Part shown: in pieces, positions 37,981-47,135 of the stretch | Layout: each line of letters starts with the position of its first letter | Numbering within the stretch: the first letter of the stretch is position 1 | Assembly (NCBI RefSeq): GCF_008373755.1 | Contig: NZ_VUJV01000001.1 | Coordinates: forward strand, 806,001-870,000 | Reading direction: 5' to 3' | Length of the DNA: 64,000 nt | Source of the DNA: Nocardioides humilatus | Lineage (GTDB): Bacteria > Actinomycetota > Actinomycetes > Propionibacteriales > Nocardioidaceae | Made by a program: the position numbers and the translations under genes | Notes under the pieces: model-generated | Databases searched by the model: none | What the model saw: the letters and a program-made list of their open reading frames with translations, nothing else | Told to the model about the DNA's origin: nothing

Positions 37981-38122
37981 CTGTCTCCCCGTGCTGACGG
38001 ATTAGCGGTGGCCCTCGGCGGCCCGAACCCACTCTGGGCCGCCATGACACTATAGGTGCGACACCGCCTCTATACCGGGGGCACCCGACGCATCCCTCGA
38101 TTGATACCCGGGAGAGACACGC

Positions 38123-39169
38123 ATGGTTGATGTGGGCAACGACGCTCCGAACAAGGAGGCCGCAGCCCCGAAGGGTCGCCACGCCGCCGTACCGGGCCTG
38201 ATCCGCCGCCACAAGGCGCTGAGCGTGCTCATCGCGATCACGCTCGTCCTCTTCGTCGGTATCGGTGCCTGGCTGGTCGTGCTCAACAACCAGATCGGCG
38301 ACATCCCGCGCTACGACTCCAAGTTCGAGGAGCGCGACAACCGGCCGCCCCGCGTGCAGCCCGAGGGTGCGCTCAACGTCTTGCTCATCGGCGTCGACGG
38401 TCGCGGTGAGGACGTCCGCGAGCGGATCCAGGACGGCGACACCGGCATCCTCAGCGACACGATGATGGTCTGGCACCTCGGCGAGGACCACCAGACCAGC
38501 CAGATCGTGTCCTTCCCCCGCGACTCCTGGGTCAACATCCCCGACCACGGCATGGCCAAGCTCAACGCCGCCTTCTCCTGGGGCGGTCCCGACCTGCTGG
38601 TCGCGACGCTCGAGGACGAGCTCGGCGTCTTCATCGACCATGTCGCGATCGTCGACTTCGAGGGCTTCCGCGGGATCACCGAGAGCCTCGGCGGCGTCGA
38701 GATCAAGATGGCCGACGGGAGCACCCAGAACCTCGAGGGCGAGAAGGCCCTCGAATACGTCCGGGAGCGCCACTCGCTCCCCCGCGGTGACTTCGACCGC
38801 ATCAACCGCCAGCAGAACTTCCTGCGCCAGGTCCTCCACGACGTCACCCGCAACAGCACGCGCGCCAACCCGATCACGATGACCAACCTCATCAGCGACC
38901 TGAGCGGGCTGCTGCTCCTCGACGACGACTGGAGCAACGGCGAGATCCGCAAGCTCGGCCTCGAGATCGTGCGCAAGGGCGCCGGCGAGATCGACTGGAT
39001 GACCGCCCCCACCGACGGCACCGGCACGTCCTCGGACGGCCAGAGCATCGTCAACCTCAACATCCCCGAGGCACGCGACCTGATGGCCGCGATCTCGGAG
39101 GACAAGTTCGACTCCTATATCAAGGAACACCCGATCGACCGGCTCCCCAAGCCGGAGGACGTCCTCTAA
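38123..39169 (+). CDS. LytR-CpsA-Psr (LCP) family glycopolymer ligase
   Basis: 348 residues, type II membrane topology: basic cytoplasmic N-terminus, one helix (about 32-56), extracellular LCP domain. Motifs NVLLIGVDGRG, LSDTMMVWHL, SFPRDSWVNIP, KLNAAFSWGG, and the C-terminal YVRERHSLPRGDFDRINRQQNFLRQV with the conserved R-x-x-x-x-x-x-x-D-x-x-R. LCP enzymes attach undecaprenyl-linked glycopolymers to peptidoglycan. Divergent from the large glycosyltransferase; a GGGAGAG Shine-Dalgarno precedes the ATG. Confidence 0.92.
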   Translation: MVDVGNDAPNKEAAAPKGRHAAVPGLIRRHKALSVLIAITLVLFVGIGAWLVVLNNQIGDIPRYDSKFEERDNRPPRVQPEGALNVLLIGVDGRGEDVRERIQDGDTGILSDTMMVWHLGEDHQTSQIVSFPRDSWVNIPDHGMAKLNAAFSWGGPDLLVATLEDELGVFIDHVAIVDFEGFRGITESLGGVEIKMADGSTQNLEGEKALEYVRERHSLPRGDFDRINRQQNFLRQVLHDVTRNSTRANPITMTNLISDLSGLLLLDDDWSNGEIRKLGLEIVRKGAGEIDWMTAPTDGTGTSSDGQSIVNLNIPEARDLMAAISEDKFDSYIKEHPIDRLPKPEDVL

Positions 39170-39245
39170 CGCTCTCCCGAGCGCTTGAGTGGGCGATCCC
39201 CGCCACCACGTAACTGAGATCGGCCGCCATGTCGGTCAGCGCTGT

Positions 39246-39260
39246 TGACGCGGCGCGTCA
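39246..39260. terminator. Hairpin between convergent lcp and ygfZ genes
   Basis: 6-bp perfect stem TGACGC/GCGTCA with loop GGC, overlapping the ygfZ stop; a weaker 5-bp hairpin (39170-39183) lies just after the LCP stop. Confidence 0.5.
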
Positions 39261-40181
39261 GCGACGGAAGTGCAGGCCGATCTCGGGGTCGACCACGACC
39301 TCCTGTGCGGCGGGCATGTCCTCGACGACGAGCGCTGCGTCGGTGGGGACGTTGCGCTTGAGGAGGGCGAGTGCGATCGGTCCGAGCTCGTGGTGGCGGG
39401 CTGAGGATCCGACCCGACCGACGACCTTGCCCTTGTCGTCGATGACGTCGGCGCCGACCACGGGCAGGCGGTTCTCAGAGCCATCGAGGTGCAGGAGCGT
39501 CAAGCGGCGCGGGGGGCGGCCGAGGTTGTTGACCCGGGCGACCGTCTCCTGGCCGCGGTAGCAGCCCTTGTCGAGGTGCACGGCGCTGCCGAGCCAGCCG
39601 ACCTCGTTGGGGATGGTGCGGTGATCGGTGTCGATGCCGAAGCGGGGCTCGCCGCGCTCGATCCGGAGCGCTTCGAAGGCCCACAGACCGGCCGCCGGAC
39701 CGGCAGCCTCGGCGTAGACACCGAGCTGGTCGCGCGGGATGAGGTCGTACTTCCCCGAGGGGCGCCACGCCACGGCGACCTCCGAGGTCACGTCGGTGAC
39801 CTCGACCCGCATCATGAAGCGCATCCGCTCGAGGAACTCGATGAGCCCCGCCGCCGCGCCGGGCTCGGTGTGCGCCGTGAAGGCCTCACCGTCGTCGACC
39901 CCGGCGAAGGCGTGCTCGACGTGGCCCTGCGGGCTGAGGATCAAGGCCTGGGTCCAGACGCCGGGGGCGAGGCCCTCGAAGTACTGCGTAGTGAGCGAGT
40001 GCAGCCAGGTGAGCCGGTCGGGCCCCGCGATCCGTACGACGTCGCGGTGGCTCAGGTCGACGAAGCCCTCACCGACGGCGAGCGCGCGCTGCTCGCCGTA
40101 CAGCGAGCCGTAGTGCGCGGCCACCGGTGCGTCGATGCCGTCGCCGGCCACAGCGCCGTCGAGGTCCAAGAGCGGACTCAT
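39258..40181 (-). CDS. ygfZ: YgfZ-like folate-binding Fe-S cluster protein
   Basis: 307 residues, T-protein (GcvT) fold. The signature K-G-C-Y-R-G-Q-E appears in HLDKGCYRGQETVARV. YgfZ uses folate to support assembly/repair of [4Fe-4S] enzymes. The ATG start overlaps the Fur gene stop (ATGA); the frame stays open further up inside fur. Three-gene unit nitrobindin-fur-ygfZ, all iron/redox related. Confidence 0.92.
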   Translation of the reverse strand: MSPLLDLDGAVAGDGIDAPVAAHYGSLYGEQRALAVGEGFVDLSHRDVVRIAGPDRLTWLHSLTTQYFEGLAPGVWTQALILSPQGHVEHAFAGVDDGEAFTAHTEPGAAAGLIEFLERMRFMMRVEVTDVTSEVAVAWRPSGKYDLIPRDQLGVYAEAAGPAAGLWAFEALRIERGEPRFGIDTDHRTIPNEVGWLGSAVHLDKGCYRGQETVARVNNLGRPPRRLTLLHLDGSENRLPVVGADVIDDKGKVVGRVGSSARHHELGPIALALLKRNVPTDAALVVEDMPAAQEVVVDPEIGLHFRR

Positions 40182-40600
40182 GATTTCCCTTCGCAGTCGT
40201 GACACTCGCCGAAGACGGTCAGGTGCCCCAGGTCTGGGGAGAACGCGTGACGGGTGGCCAGTGATTCCACGAACGGCGCGGCTTCTTCAGCATCGACCGA
40301 CACGACCTTGTGACAACGGCGGCAGACGAGGTGGAAGTGCACGTGCCCGCGAGTGGAGTGGTAGGTCGGCGCCCGGTCGCTCAGGTGGGCGTGGCGCACC
40401 AGGCCGAGCTCCTCGAGCACCTCGAGCGTGCGGTAGACGGTCGAGGCGTTGATGGTCGACGCCTGCTGCTGGACCCGAGCGAGCACCTCGTCGGGAGTGG
40501 CGTGGCCGAGCTCGTCGACCGCGGCCAGGATCAGCTCCCGTTGGGGCGTGAGGCGGTAGCCCTTCTCCCGAAGAGCCTGCCGCCAGTCGGAGTCAGACAC
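40178..40600 (-). CDS. Fur-family metalloregulator
   Basis: 140 residues from the GTG that gives DWRQALREKGYRLTPQRELI. Winged helix about 5-80 (STVYRTLEVLEELGLV), then the metal-binding domain with HVHFHLVCRRCHKV and a terminal ECHDCEG: both structural-zinc Cys pairs are present. Could be Fur (iron), Zur or a peroxide sensor; the regulatory-site residues do not decide it. Overlaps the nitrobindin gene by 8 nt. Confidence 0.93.
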   Translation of the reverse strand: MSDSDWRQALREKGYRLTPQRELILAAVDELGHATPDEVLARVQQQASTINASTVYRTLEVLEELGLVRHAHLSDRAPTYHSTRGHVHFHLVCRRCHKVVSVDAEEAAPFVESLATRHAFSPDLGHLTVFGECHDCEGKS

Positions 40601-41087
40601 GTTGCAGTCTCGCCCACAGGTGCGGCTGGAGCTCCTGCTCGGCGGCGGCCATGTCGAAGGCGTAGAGGAGGTCGCCCTCGACGTTGCCATACATCCGGTG
40701 GCCGGCAGTGACCTCCTTGGCTGACTCGGTGAAGCCGACGCCAGCCGTGTGCAGCTCGACCTTGCCGCCCTCGGCCCGGCCGTACCAGATCTCCGACATA
40801 CCAGTGTTGTGCGCGAGGACCATCTCGAGCCGACCCTCACCGCGGGCCCGGATGAAGCCGGTCTCCTGGGCGGCATCGCGGACCTTGTTGCCCTCGTCGT
40901 CGATGACCCAGGCGCGCGCCATGTAGTGGAAGAACGGCCGCCCGTCCTGCTGGAAGATCAGCTCCTGCCCGAACTGGAACTTCTCGATCGTCGGGTAGTC
41001 ACCGTGACCGTTGCCGCGCCAGGTGCCGAGCATCCACGCGATCGGTCCGCAGTCGGGGTGCAGGTTCTCAGGGATCTCGAAGGCCAC
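40593..41087 (-). CDS. Nitrobindin family haem protein (THAP4/FABP-like)
   Basis: 164 residues, ten-stranded beta-barrel family with the G-x-W-x-G-x-G signature GTWRGNGHGDYP and a proximal haem His near the C-terminus (LQPHLWARL). Ferric haem nitrobindins convert peroxynitrite. GTG start 8 nt after TAGAAT, probably leaderless. First gene of the unit with fur and ygfZ. Confidence 0.9.
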   Translation of the reverse strand: MAFEIPENLHPDCGPIAWMLGTWRGNGHGDYPTIEKFQFGQELIFQQDGRPFFHYMARAWVIDDEGNKVRDAAQETGFIRARGEGRLEMVLAHNTGMSEIWYGRAEGGKVELHTAGVGFTESAKEVTAGHRMYGNVEGDLLYAFDMAAAEQELQPHLWARLQRV

Positions 41088-41133
41088 GATCAGCCATTCT
41101 AGGGAGGAACCGGCGGAGCTCTAGGGTGGGCGC

Positions 41134-41496
41134 ATGACACGGGAGCTGGTCGTCAAGGTCACCTGCGGCGTCGATGCGCCCGAGCGGGCCAATCAGGGGT
41201 TCACCGTGGCGGCTACCGCTGCGGCGTCGGGCGTGCCCGTGTCGCTCTGGCTCACGGGCGAGGGCGTCTGGCTGGCGACGCCCGAACGATCGACTGATCT
41301 CGACCTCCCGCTGGCGACGCCGGTCCCCGACCTCCTCGCCACGGTCCTCGAGCTGGGCACCGTCACCGCGTGCTCGCAGTGCCTGGCACGGCGCGACCTC
41401 GGCGCGGACGACCTGCTCGGCGGCGTACGGATCGCGGGTGCACCGGTCTTCGTCGAGGAGACCCTGCGCGACGGCGCGCAAGCCCTCGTCTACTGA
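41134..41496 (+). CDS. DsrE-like family protein
   Basis: 120 residues. Compact alpha/beta fold; N-terminus ELVVKVTCGVDAPERANQGF and the C-S-Q-C at about 80-83 (TACSQCLARRDL) point to the DsrE/DsrF sulfur-relay group, in which a Cys carries persulfide. ATG 6 nt after TAGGGT, a leaderless promoter divergent from nitrobindin. Confidence 0.75.
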   Translation: MTRELVVKVTCGVDAPERANQGFTVAATAAASGVPVSLWLTGEGVWLATPERSTDLDLPLATPVPDLLATVLELGTVTACSQCLARRDLGADDLLGGVRIAGAPVFVEETLRDGAQALVY

Positions 41497-41523
41497 CGAC
41501 CGCCGGGGCCGTAGGGTTTGCGC

Positions 41524-42423
41524 GTGATCCGACGACTCGCCGCAGTCACCACCTGCCTCGCGCTCGCCACCGCCCTCGCAGCCTGCGACGACTCACCGGA
41601 GAAGAAGGCCGAGGAGCCGCCCTACGTCCTCGGCGAGAGCGACCAGTACGTCGCCTTCGGCGACTCCTACACCTCGGCGCCCGGCACCGGTCCGGTTACC
41701 AAGGCCGAGGGCTGCTCGCAGACCCGGGTCAACTACCCGCACCGGATCGCCAAGGCGACGGGCGTGGCGCTCCTCGACCACAGCTGCAACGGTGCCGACA
41801 CGAACAACGTGGTCGACCCGCAGACGACGGCGCGGACCAGGAAGGTCATCGCCGAGCCGCAGATCGACGGCGTCGGCGAGGACACCGACCTCATCACCTT
41901 CCGCATGGGCGCCAACGACTTCGGTCTCATCGGCCGCATCTTCGGGTGCGCGATCGCCTACTCGAAGGGCGTGCTGGGCAACACGCCGCAGGCCTGCACG
42001 ACGCTCGACGAAACCGCTCCGAAGGGGCCGGTGGCCGACGTCAAGGACGACCTCACGGCCGACGTCGTGGCGGCGCTCCAGGCCATCAGCGACCGCGCCC
42101 CCAACGCCCGCATCTTCGTGATCGGCTATCCGCAGATCCTCCCCCCGGAGGGATCGTGCGCGCTCTTCCCGCTGCCGCCCGGCGACGACGCCTGGGCGCG
42201 CGGGATCATCGAGGACTTCAACGTCGCCCTCCGCGCCGGCGCGGAGGCGATCGACGCGACCTACATCGACATGTGGGAGGTCAGCGCCGGGCACGACACC
42301 TGCTCGGACGACCCGTGGATGGCAGGGATCAAGGTGCCCGACGGCGGCGCCGTCGTCTTCCACCCCTACACGACCGAAGGTCAGGCGGTCGCCGAGCTGG
42401 TGCTCGCCGAGCTGAAGTCGTAG
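41524..42423 (+). CDS. SGNH/GDSL hydrolase lipoprotein
   Basis: 299 residues from the GTG 6 nt after TAGGGT. Lipoprotein signal with LATALAAC. Catalytic Ser in AFGDSYTS (block I), GAND in FRMGANDFG (block III), and D-x-x-H-type His in VVFHPYTTEGQ (block V). Six Cys outside the lipobox suggest three disulfides, as in Streptomyces lipase/esterase-like SGNH proteins. Extracytoplasmic esterase; substrate unknown. Confidence 0.88.
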   Translation: MIRRLAAVTTCLALATALAACDDSPEKKAEEPPYVLGESDQYVAFGDSYTSAPGTGPVTKAEGCSQTRVNYPHRIAKATGVALLDHSCNGADTNNVVDPQTTARTRKVIAEPQIDGVGEDTDLITFRMGANDFGLIGRIFGCAIAYSKGVLGNTPQACTTLDETAPKGPVADVKDDLTADVVAALQAISDRAPNARIFVIGYPQILPPEGSCALFPLPPGDDAWARGIIEDFNVALRAGAEAIDATYIDMWEVSAGHDTCSDDPWMAGIKVPDGGAVVFHPYTTEGQAVAELVLAELKS

Positions 42424-42429
42424 GGCCGA

Positions 42430-43614
42430 TCAGCCCGTGACGCGGAGCAGGATCTCCTCGAACTTCGCACCGCACAGGGTGAGCTCGAACTCGCGCTCGG
42501 CGAGCTCGCGGGAGCGCTGACCGAGCTTCTCCCACTCCTCCTCGTCGGCGAGGACGTCGACGATCCAGTCGGCGGCCGCGGGGATCGAGCCGAGGTCGGG
42601 CGAACCGACCCAGCCGCCGGCTGCGTCGATGAGCTGCGCGGCGAGGTTCTCGTCGGGCATCAGCCCGACCACCGGGCGCGCGGCGCACAGGTAGGACAGC
42701 GTCTTGGACGGCACCGAGAACGCGCCGGCCGCCTTGTCGAGCACCACCACGAGGATGTCGCCGGAACCGAGCACCTCCGAGAGACGCTCGTAGGGCTGGA
42801 ACGGCAGCAGCGTGATCGGTACGTCGAGGGTCCTCGCCTCGTCGGCGAGCTCCTCGACCGCCGGACCCTCCGTCACCACGGTGAGGTGGGCGGGCGTGCC
42901 CCGGTCGCGAATGGCCCGGGTGAGCTGCACGAGCAGCCGCGGGTTGTGCTTGAGGCCGAGGGTGCCGGAGTAGACGATGTTGGGCGCGTCGACGAGGTCG
43001 TGCTCGCGGGCCCAGTCGTTGTCGCGGGCCGTCGGCACCAGCTCGCCGAGCGGGGCCCAGTTGGGGATGACCGTCGTCTTGCCAGCGGTGCCCCACTTGC
43101 GGTGGACGTCGACGAACGCGTCGGAGATGACCACGATCGCGTCGGCCCGACGGTTGCACCAGCGCTCGATCCAGCCGGCCACGGTCGCGAAGACGAGGAA
43201 GCCCTTGCCGAGCTTGGTGCCGGCGAACGACCGCATGGCGATGCCCTGGACGTCCTGCTGCCAGGAGACCCACGGGGTGCGGCTCAGCACGAGGTAGCAG
43301 GTCACGATCGCCATCATCGGGACCGGCACGTTGCCGAAGAGGACCACGTCGGGGCGGATCCGTCGGATCTGGCGGGAGAGCTGGACGCCGTAGCGCAGCT
43401 CCTGGACGAGGCGACGCCCGAAGCTCAGCTTCTCGACGACCTCGCCCTGGCCGATGGCCTCGAAGTGGACGTCGGGATATCCGCCGAGGTTGCCCTTCCC
43501 TGACACATGCGCGTCGCACCACGAGTGGGTCACGTCGTGCCCACGCCGGGCGAGCTCACCGCTCAGCTCGACCTGGAACGGGTGACCGCTGTAGTCATGG
43601 ACCAGAACACGCAC
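42430..43614 (-). CDS. GT4-like glycosyltransferase (WcaI/WbuB type)
   Basis: 394 residues from a GTG with GAGGG upstream; VRVLVHDYSGHPFQVELSGEL is the natural N-terminus. The C-terminal GT-B half has VYSGTLGLKHNPRLLVQLTR and VPSKTLSYLCAARPVVGLM. Close in pattern to WcaI/WbuB colanic or O-antigen transferases. Likely transfers a deoxy- or amino-sugar onto a lipid-linked intermediate. Confidence 0.85.
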   Translation of the reverse strand: MRVLVHDYSGHPFQVELSGELARRGHDVTHSWCDAHVSGKGNLGGYPDVHFEAIGQGEVVEKLSFGRRLVQELRYGVQLSRQIRRIRPDVVLFGNVPVPMMAIVTCYLVLSRTPWVSWQQDVQGIAMRSFAGTKLGKGFLVFATVAGWIERWCNRRADAIVVISDAFVDVHRKWGTAGKTTVIPNWAPLGELVPTARDNDWAREHDLVDAPNIVYSGTLGLKHNPRLLVQLTRAIRDRGTPAHLTVVTEGPAVEELADEARTLDVPITLLPFQPYERLSEVLGSGDILVVVLDKAAGAFSVPSKTLSYLCAARPVVGLMPDENLAAQLIDAAGGWVGSPDLGSIPAAADWIVDVLADEEEWEKLGQRSRELAEREFELTLCGAKFEEILLRVTG

Positions 43615-43690
43615 GTGAGGATGCCCTCTCCCTCGAATCGCAAAAAACGGACTCTCCCCCGTCTTCGCTAACGAGAGTGCTTGCACGAGG

Positions 43691-44551
43691 TCACACCTCA
43701 GCAAGCACCAATCCCAGAAGGGTACGCGCCTCCGCCGTGGTCATCGGGCGTCTTTGAGCAAGATCACCCATCGCGACCGCCCGCTCGACGAGCTGACGAT
43801 TGCTCTCGACCGGCACCCCGCGACTGATCGTCAAGACGTCCTCCATCCCGACCCGGAGGTGCCCGCCCTTGCTCAGCGCGGCCAGCCCGACGGGAAGCGT
43901 CGTACGGCCGATGCCCGTGGCCGACCAGCTGGTGACCTCGGCAGGGAGGGCGGCCACGGCGGCGACGAGTGCGTCCGTCGTGCCGGGCATGCCGCCAGGG
44001 ACGCCCATCACCAGGTCGCAGTGCACCCGGCCGCCGTACGGCAGGCCGTAGCGGTCGAGGAGGCGCTGCAGCGCGGCCACCTGACCCAGATCGAAGAGCT
44101 CGAACTCCGGCACCACCTGGCGCTCCTGGCTCAGCTGGTAGAGCTCGCAGACGAAGGGCCACGGGTTGCTGAAGACGTCGTCGCCGAAGTTGGTGGTGCC
44201 CATCGTCAGGCTGCACGAGTCGGGCTGCGCGTCGAGCACCCGGAGCCGGTGCTCGAGCGGGTCGTGGACCGAGCCACCCGTGGAGAGCTGCACGACGAGG
44301 TCGGTGCCCTCGCGGAGCGCCTGGACGGTGTCGGTGAGCCGGGCGAGGTCGAGCGTGGGACGGTGGTCGGCGTCGCGGATGTGCACGTGGATCATCGCCG
44401 CGCCCGCCGCCTCGCACTCCTGACCCGTTCGGACGAGCTCCTCGAGCGTCGTCGGCAGCTGCGGGCAGTCGGCCTTGGCGGTCTCAGCGCCCGTCGGAGC
44501 GACGGTGATCAGTAATGCTTGCGAGTCGACGCCCGTCACACTCGATTTCAT
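43691..44551 (-). CDS. BKACE (beta-keto acid cleavage enzyme, DUF849)
   Basis: 286 residues, TIM barrel. The zinc His pair is in MIHVHIRD; GVPGGMPGT and the C-terminal HLRVGMEDVLTISRG complete the family signature. These enzymes cleave beta-keto acids with acetyl-CoA (3-keto-5-aminohexanoate and others). ATG start; a TTGTC-N6-GACAA element lies upstream. Confidence 0.9.
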   Translation of the reverse strand: MKSSVTGVDSQALLITVAPTGAETAKADCPQLPTTLEELVRTGQECEAAGAAMIHVHIRDADHRPTLDLARLTDTVQALREGTDLVVQLSTGGSVHDPLEHRLRVLDAQPDSCSLTMGTTNFGDDVFSNPWPFVCELYQLSQERQVVPEFELFDLGQVAALQRLLDRYGLPYGGRVHCDLVMGVPGGMPGTTDALVAAVAALPAEVTSWSATGIGRTTLPVGLAALSKGGHLRVGMEDVLTISRGVPVESNRQLVERAVAMGDLAQRRPMTTAEARTLLGLVLAEV

Positions 44552-44558
44552 CCGGCAA

Positions 44559-44574
44559 TTGTCTCAGATGACAA
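44559..44574. promoter_or_regulatory. Operator-like palindrome TTGTC-N6-GACAA
   Basis: Located in the 62-bp divergent gap, 8 bp before the BKACE start and 40 bp before dtd. The shape fits GntR/FCD-type operators. No regulator gene is adjacent. Confidence 0.4.
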
Positions 44575-44613
44575 CAAGTTCTGTCGCCTCGACGGCACTG
44601 GAAGGATGAATCC

Positions 44614-45039
44614 ATGCGCGCGGTCGTCCAACGGGTCCTGTCGGCGTCGGTCACGGTGGCCGGCGAGGTCGTCGGCGCGATCGACGAGCCCGGCCTCCTC
44701 GTCTACCTCGGCGTGACTCACAGCGACGGCATCGACGACGCCGCCTGGATGGCGCGCAAGATCCGGGACCTGCGGATCCTCCGCGACGAGCAGTCCGCCT
44801 CCGACGTCGACGCGCCAGCCCTCGTGGTCAGCCAGTTCACCCTCTATGGCGACGCTCGCAAGGGCCGGCGTCCTTCTTGGACCGCCGCGGCGCCGGGACC
44901 AGTGAGCGAGCCGCTCTACGACGCGGTGTGCGCCGAGCTCGAGCGACTCGGCACGCGGGTCGAGCGCGGAGTCTTCGGCGCGATGATGGAGGTGTCGTCG
45001 GTCAACGACGGCCCGTTCACCGTGCTGCTGGAGCGGTGA
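44614..45039 (+). CDS. dtd: D-aminoacyl-tRNA deacylase
   Basis: 141 residues. [14 protein letters not shown] at the N-terminus, the active-site [17 protein letters not shown] and the second motif (here VNDGPFT) near the C-terminus are all present. It removes D-amino acids (and glycine from tRNA-Ala) from charged tRNA. GGAAGGA 7 nt before the ATG. Overlaps the DUF4395 gene end by 23 bp. Confidence 0.95.
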   Translation: MRAVVQRVLSASVTVAGEVVGAIDEPGLLVYLGVTHSDGIDDAAWMARKIRDLRILRDEQSASDVDAPALVVSQFTLYGDARKGRRPSWTAAAPGPVSEPLYDAVCAELERLGTRVERGVFGAMMEVSSVNDGPFTVLLER

Positions 45040-45445
45040 CCCGCTTGCCGAGCAGGTAGAGCTCGCAGCCCAGGCAGAGACCGAACACCGCGTTGAGCAG
45101 CGCGGCAACCAGCGCGAACCCGACGGCGACCTGGGCCAGGACGGTCGCTCCCGCGAGGTAGCCGATCAGGGCCACCGTCGCGAAGCCGAGCCCGACCCCT
45201 TGCGCGAAGCGCGGCGGCGCCGGGTCCTCAAGGTCGGTCGGCGGCGCGAGACGCGGCCGGACCAGGTGCCGGAAGGTCAGCCCCGTCGGAGTGTTGTGTA
45301 CGCCGGCCACGACCCCCGTCGCGAAGAACACCGCCTGGACACCGATGAGCACGGTCGCGGCCGCCGCGGGCAGGACGAGGGTCACCGCGAGCACCACTGC
45401 GGTCACCGACGCCGTGAAGCGCGGTCCGCGCGGGTCGATCATCAT
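45017..45445 (-). CDS. DUF4395 family membrane protein
   Basis: 142 residues, four hydrophobic helices; ends with the family C-x-x-C in [19 protein letters not shown] overlap with the thioredoxin gene, a conserved pairing in actinobacteria that suggests a membrane redox partner. Precise role unknown. Confidence 0.85.
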   Translation of the reverse strand: MMIDPRGPRFTASVTAVVLAVTLVLPAAAATVLIGVQAVFFATGVVAGVHNTPTGLTFRHLVRPRLAPPTDLEDPAPPRFAQGVGLGFATVALIGYLAGATVLAQVAVGFALVAALLNAVFGLCLGCELYLLGKRVTAPAAR

Positions 45446-45867
45446 CGGCTGGCTCCTGACGAGTGGGCGAGCGCGGCGAGCACCTGGCTCTTCTGCGGCG
45501 CCCCGGCGGCGCGCAGCACCTCGTGACCCGAACCGTCGAGGATCAGCGTGGTCGGCGTCCGCCGTACGTCGAGGGCACGGACCAGGTCGAGGTGCTTCTC
45601 GGCGTCGATCTCGACGTGACGCACCCCCGACTCTTGGGCGGCCACGTCGGCGAGCACCACCCGCGCGGTGCGACACGGAGCGCAGAACGCGGAGGAGAAC
45701 TGGACGAGCGTGGCACGCTCCCCCGGCTCGGCCGCCGGGAGCGACGTCGCAACACGCGACCAGGTGGTCGTCTCGGATGCGACGAACCGGCCGTCGGTGC
45801 GTCGCCGGTGCAGGCCGAAGCCCACCGCGGCGAGCGCGGCGACGGCGAGGATCACGAGTCCGGTCAC
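45442..45867 (-). CDS. Membrane-anchored thioredoxin-like protein
   Basis: 141 residues from the GTG with GGAG 6 nt upstream (a TTG four codons earlier is possible). One N-terminal helix, then a thioredoxin fold with C-A-P-C in SSAFCAPCRTARV and the cis-Pro in RRTPTTLIL. The active-site pair is intact. Translationally coupled to DUF4395. Confidence 0.9.
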   Translation of the reverse strand: MTGLVILAVAALAAVGFGLHRRRTDGRFVASETTTWSRVATSLPAAEPGERATLVQFSSAFCAPCRTARVVLADVAAQESGVRHVEIDAEKHLDLVRALDVRRTPTTLILDGSGHEVLRAAGAPQKSQVLAALAHSSGASR

Positions 45868-45881
45868 ATCAGGCTCCAACG

Positions 45882-45918
45882 CACGCGGCGGCCCCCGGGA
45901 TTCCGGGAGCCGCCGTGT
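45882..45918 (-). terminator. Terminator after the sseA-DUF1416 operon
   Basis: GC-rich hairpin with arms around GGCGGC...CCCGG and CCGGG...GCCGCC, loop GATT, one mismatch bulge; 30 nt after the DUF1416 stop on the minus strand. Confidence 0.7.
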
Positions 45919-45947
45919 GGAAGGTCATTCGAATCAGACTTGCCCGA

Positions 45948-46244
45948 TCAGACGGAAATGTGGACCTCGGCGATCGAGCCGACCGCCGCCTGGACCTTGC
46001 GGTCGGTCGGGTCGACGCCGGGCACCAGGGTGCGCAGCGTCCACTCGCCATCACCGGCGAAGAACCGGAAGTGACCGGTCGCGGAGACCGGGACCTCGGC
46101 GGTGAACTCACCGGTGCGGTCGAGCAGACGGACGTAGCCCGTGCTGACCGGCTCGCCACCCTTGGTCACCTGACCCTGGATGATCGCCTCGATGTCGGTG
46201 TTGATGCCGTTGAGCGACAGGCCGCCCGCAGTTGCGCCGCACAT
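45948..46244 (-). CDS. sseC: DUF1416 (SseC-like) protein
   Basis: 98 residues. MCGATAGGLSLNG start and a beta-rich core (GYVRLLDRTGEFTAEVPV) ending AEVHISV identify DUF1416, annotated SseC and always beside sseA in actinobacteria. Two nt after the sseA stop. Possibly a carrier or cofactor of the sulfurtransferase. Confidence 0.92.
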   Translation of the reverse strand: MCGATAGGLSLNGINTDIEAIIQGQVTKGGEPVSTGYVRLLDRTGEFTAEVPVSATGHFRFFAGDGEWTLRTLVPGVDPTDRKVQAAVGSIAEVHISV

Positions 46245-46246
46245 AC

Positions 46247-47095
46247 TCAGGCCTCCCCGGGCTCGTCGCCGAGGGCGATCGGAACGCCGACGAGGGAGCC
46301 GTACTCGGTCCACGAGCCGTCGTAGTTCTTCACGTTGTCCTGGCCGAGGATCTCCTTGAGGACGAACCACGTGTGGCTCGAGCGCTCACCGATGCGGCAG
46401 TAGGCGATCGTGTCCTTGGACCAGTCGACGCCGGCCTCGGTGTAGATCTCCTTGAGCTCGTCGTCAGAGCGGAAGGTGCCGTCGTCGTTGGCCGCCTTGC
46501 TCCACGGGACGTTGGCCGCGGTCGGGATGTGACCCGCACGCTGAGCCTGCTCCTGCGGGAGGTGGGCCGGGGCGAGGAGGCGACCCGCGAACTCGTCGGG
46601 CGAGCGGACGTCGACCAGGTTCTGGGTGCCGATCGCGGCGACGGTCTCGTCACGGAACGCGCGGATGGACAGGTCCTGCTCCTGCGCGGTGTAGGAGGTC
46701 GCGGCGCGCTCGGGCAGGTCGGAGATCAGCTCACGGGAGTCGAGCTCCCACTTCTTGCGACCGCCGTCGAGCAGCTTGACGTCCTGGTGGCCGTAGAGCT
46801 TGAAGTACCAGTAGGCGTAGGCCGCGAACCAGTTGTTGTTGCCGCCGTAGAGCACGACGGTGTCGTCGTTGGCGACACCGCGCGAGGACAGAAGGGCCTC
46901 GAACTGCGCCTTGTTGACGAAGTCGCGGCGGACCTGGTCCTGGAGGTCGGTGGTCCAGTCCAGCTTGATGGCGCCCCGGATGTGGCCCTTGTCGTAGGCG
47001 GAGGTGTCCTCGTCGACCTCGACGAGCACCACCTTGGCGTTGTCGAGGTTCTCCTCTACCCACTGGGCGGAGACGAGCGAGTTCTCGCGGCTCAT
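46247..47095 (-). CDS. sseA: Thiosulfate sulfurtransferase SseA (rhodanese)
   Basis: 282 residues, two rhodanese domains; only the second has the catalytic Cys (AYCRIGERSSHTWF). AAGGA before the ATG, and a long leader with a Cys-containing small open frame upstream. Transfers sulfur from thiosulfate to cyanide or thiols. First structural gene of the sseA-DUF1416 operon. Confidence 0.95.
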   Translation of the reverse strand: MSRENSLVSAQWVEENLDNAKVVLVEVDEDTSAYDKGHIRGAIKLDWTTDLQDQVRRDFVNKAQFEALLSSRGVANDDTVVLYGGNNNWFAAYAYWYFKLYGHQDVKLLDGGRKKWELDSRELISDLPERAATSYTAQEQDLSIRAFRDETVAAIGTQNLVDVRSPDEFAGRLLAPAHLPQEQAQRAGHIPTAANVPWSKAANDDGTFRSDDELKEIYTEAGVDWSKDTIAYCRIGERSSHTWFVLKEILGQDNVKNYDGSWTEYGSLVGVPIALGDEPGEA

Positions 47096-47101
47096 GGTGA
47101 T

Positions 47102-47135
47102 TCCTTTTTGAGTGTTCGGTCCTGCAAGGAGGTGA
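47102..47135 (-). promoter_or_regulatory. Anti-Shine-Dalgarno hairpin before sseA
   Basis: On the minus strand TCACCTCCTT (47135-47126) copies the 16S anti-SD and can pair with the sseA Shine-Dalgarno AAGGA (47106-47102). Translation of the upstream leader peptide could open it. Further stems at 47190-47210 and 47238-47252 lie between leader peptide and this element. Confidence 0.6.

Noticed and set aside
35020-38055. 1011-codon frame opposite the large glycosyltransferase
   Set aside because: Long only because of GC bias; composition (Arg, Gly, Val, Asp) and lack of domains mark it as a shadow.
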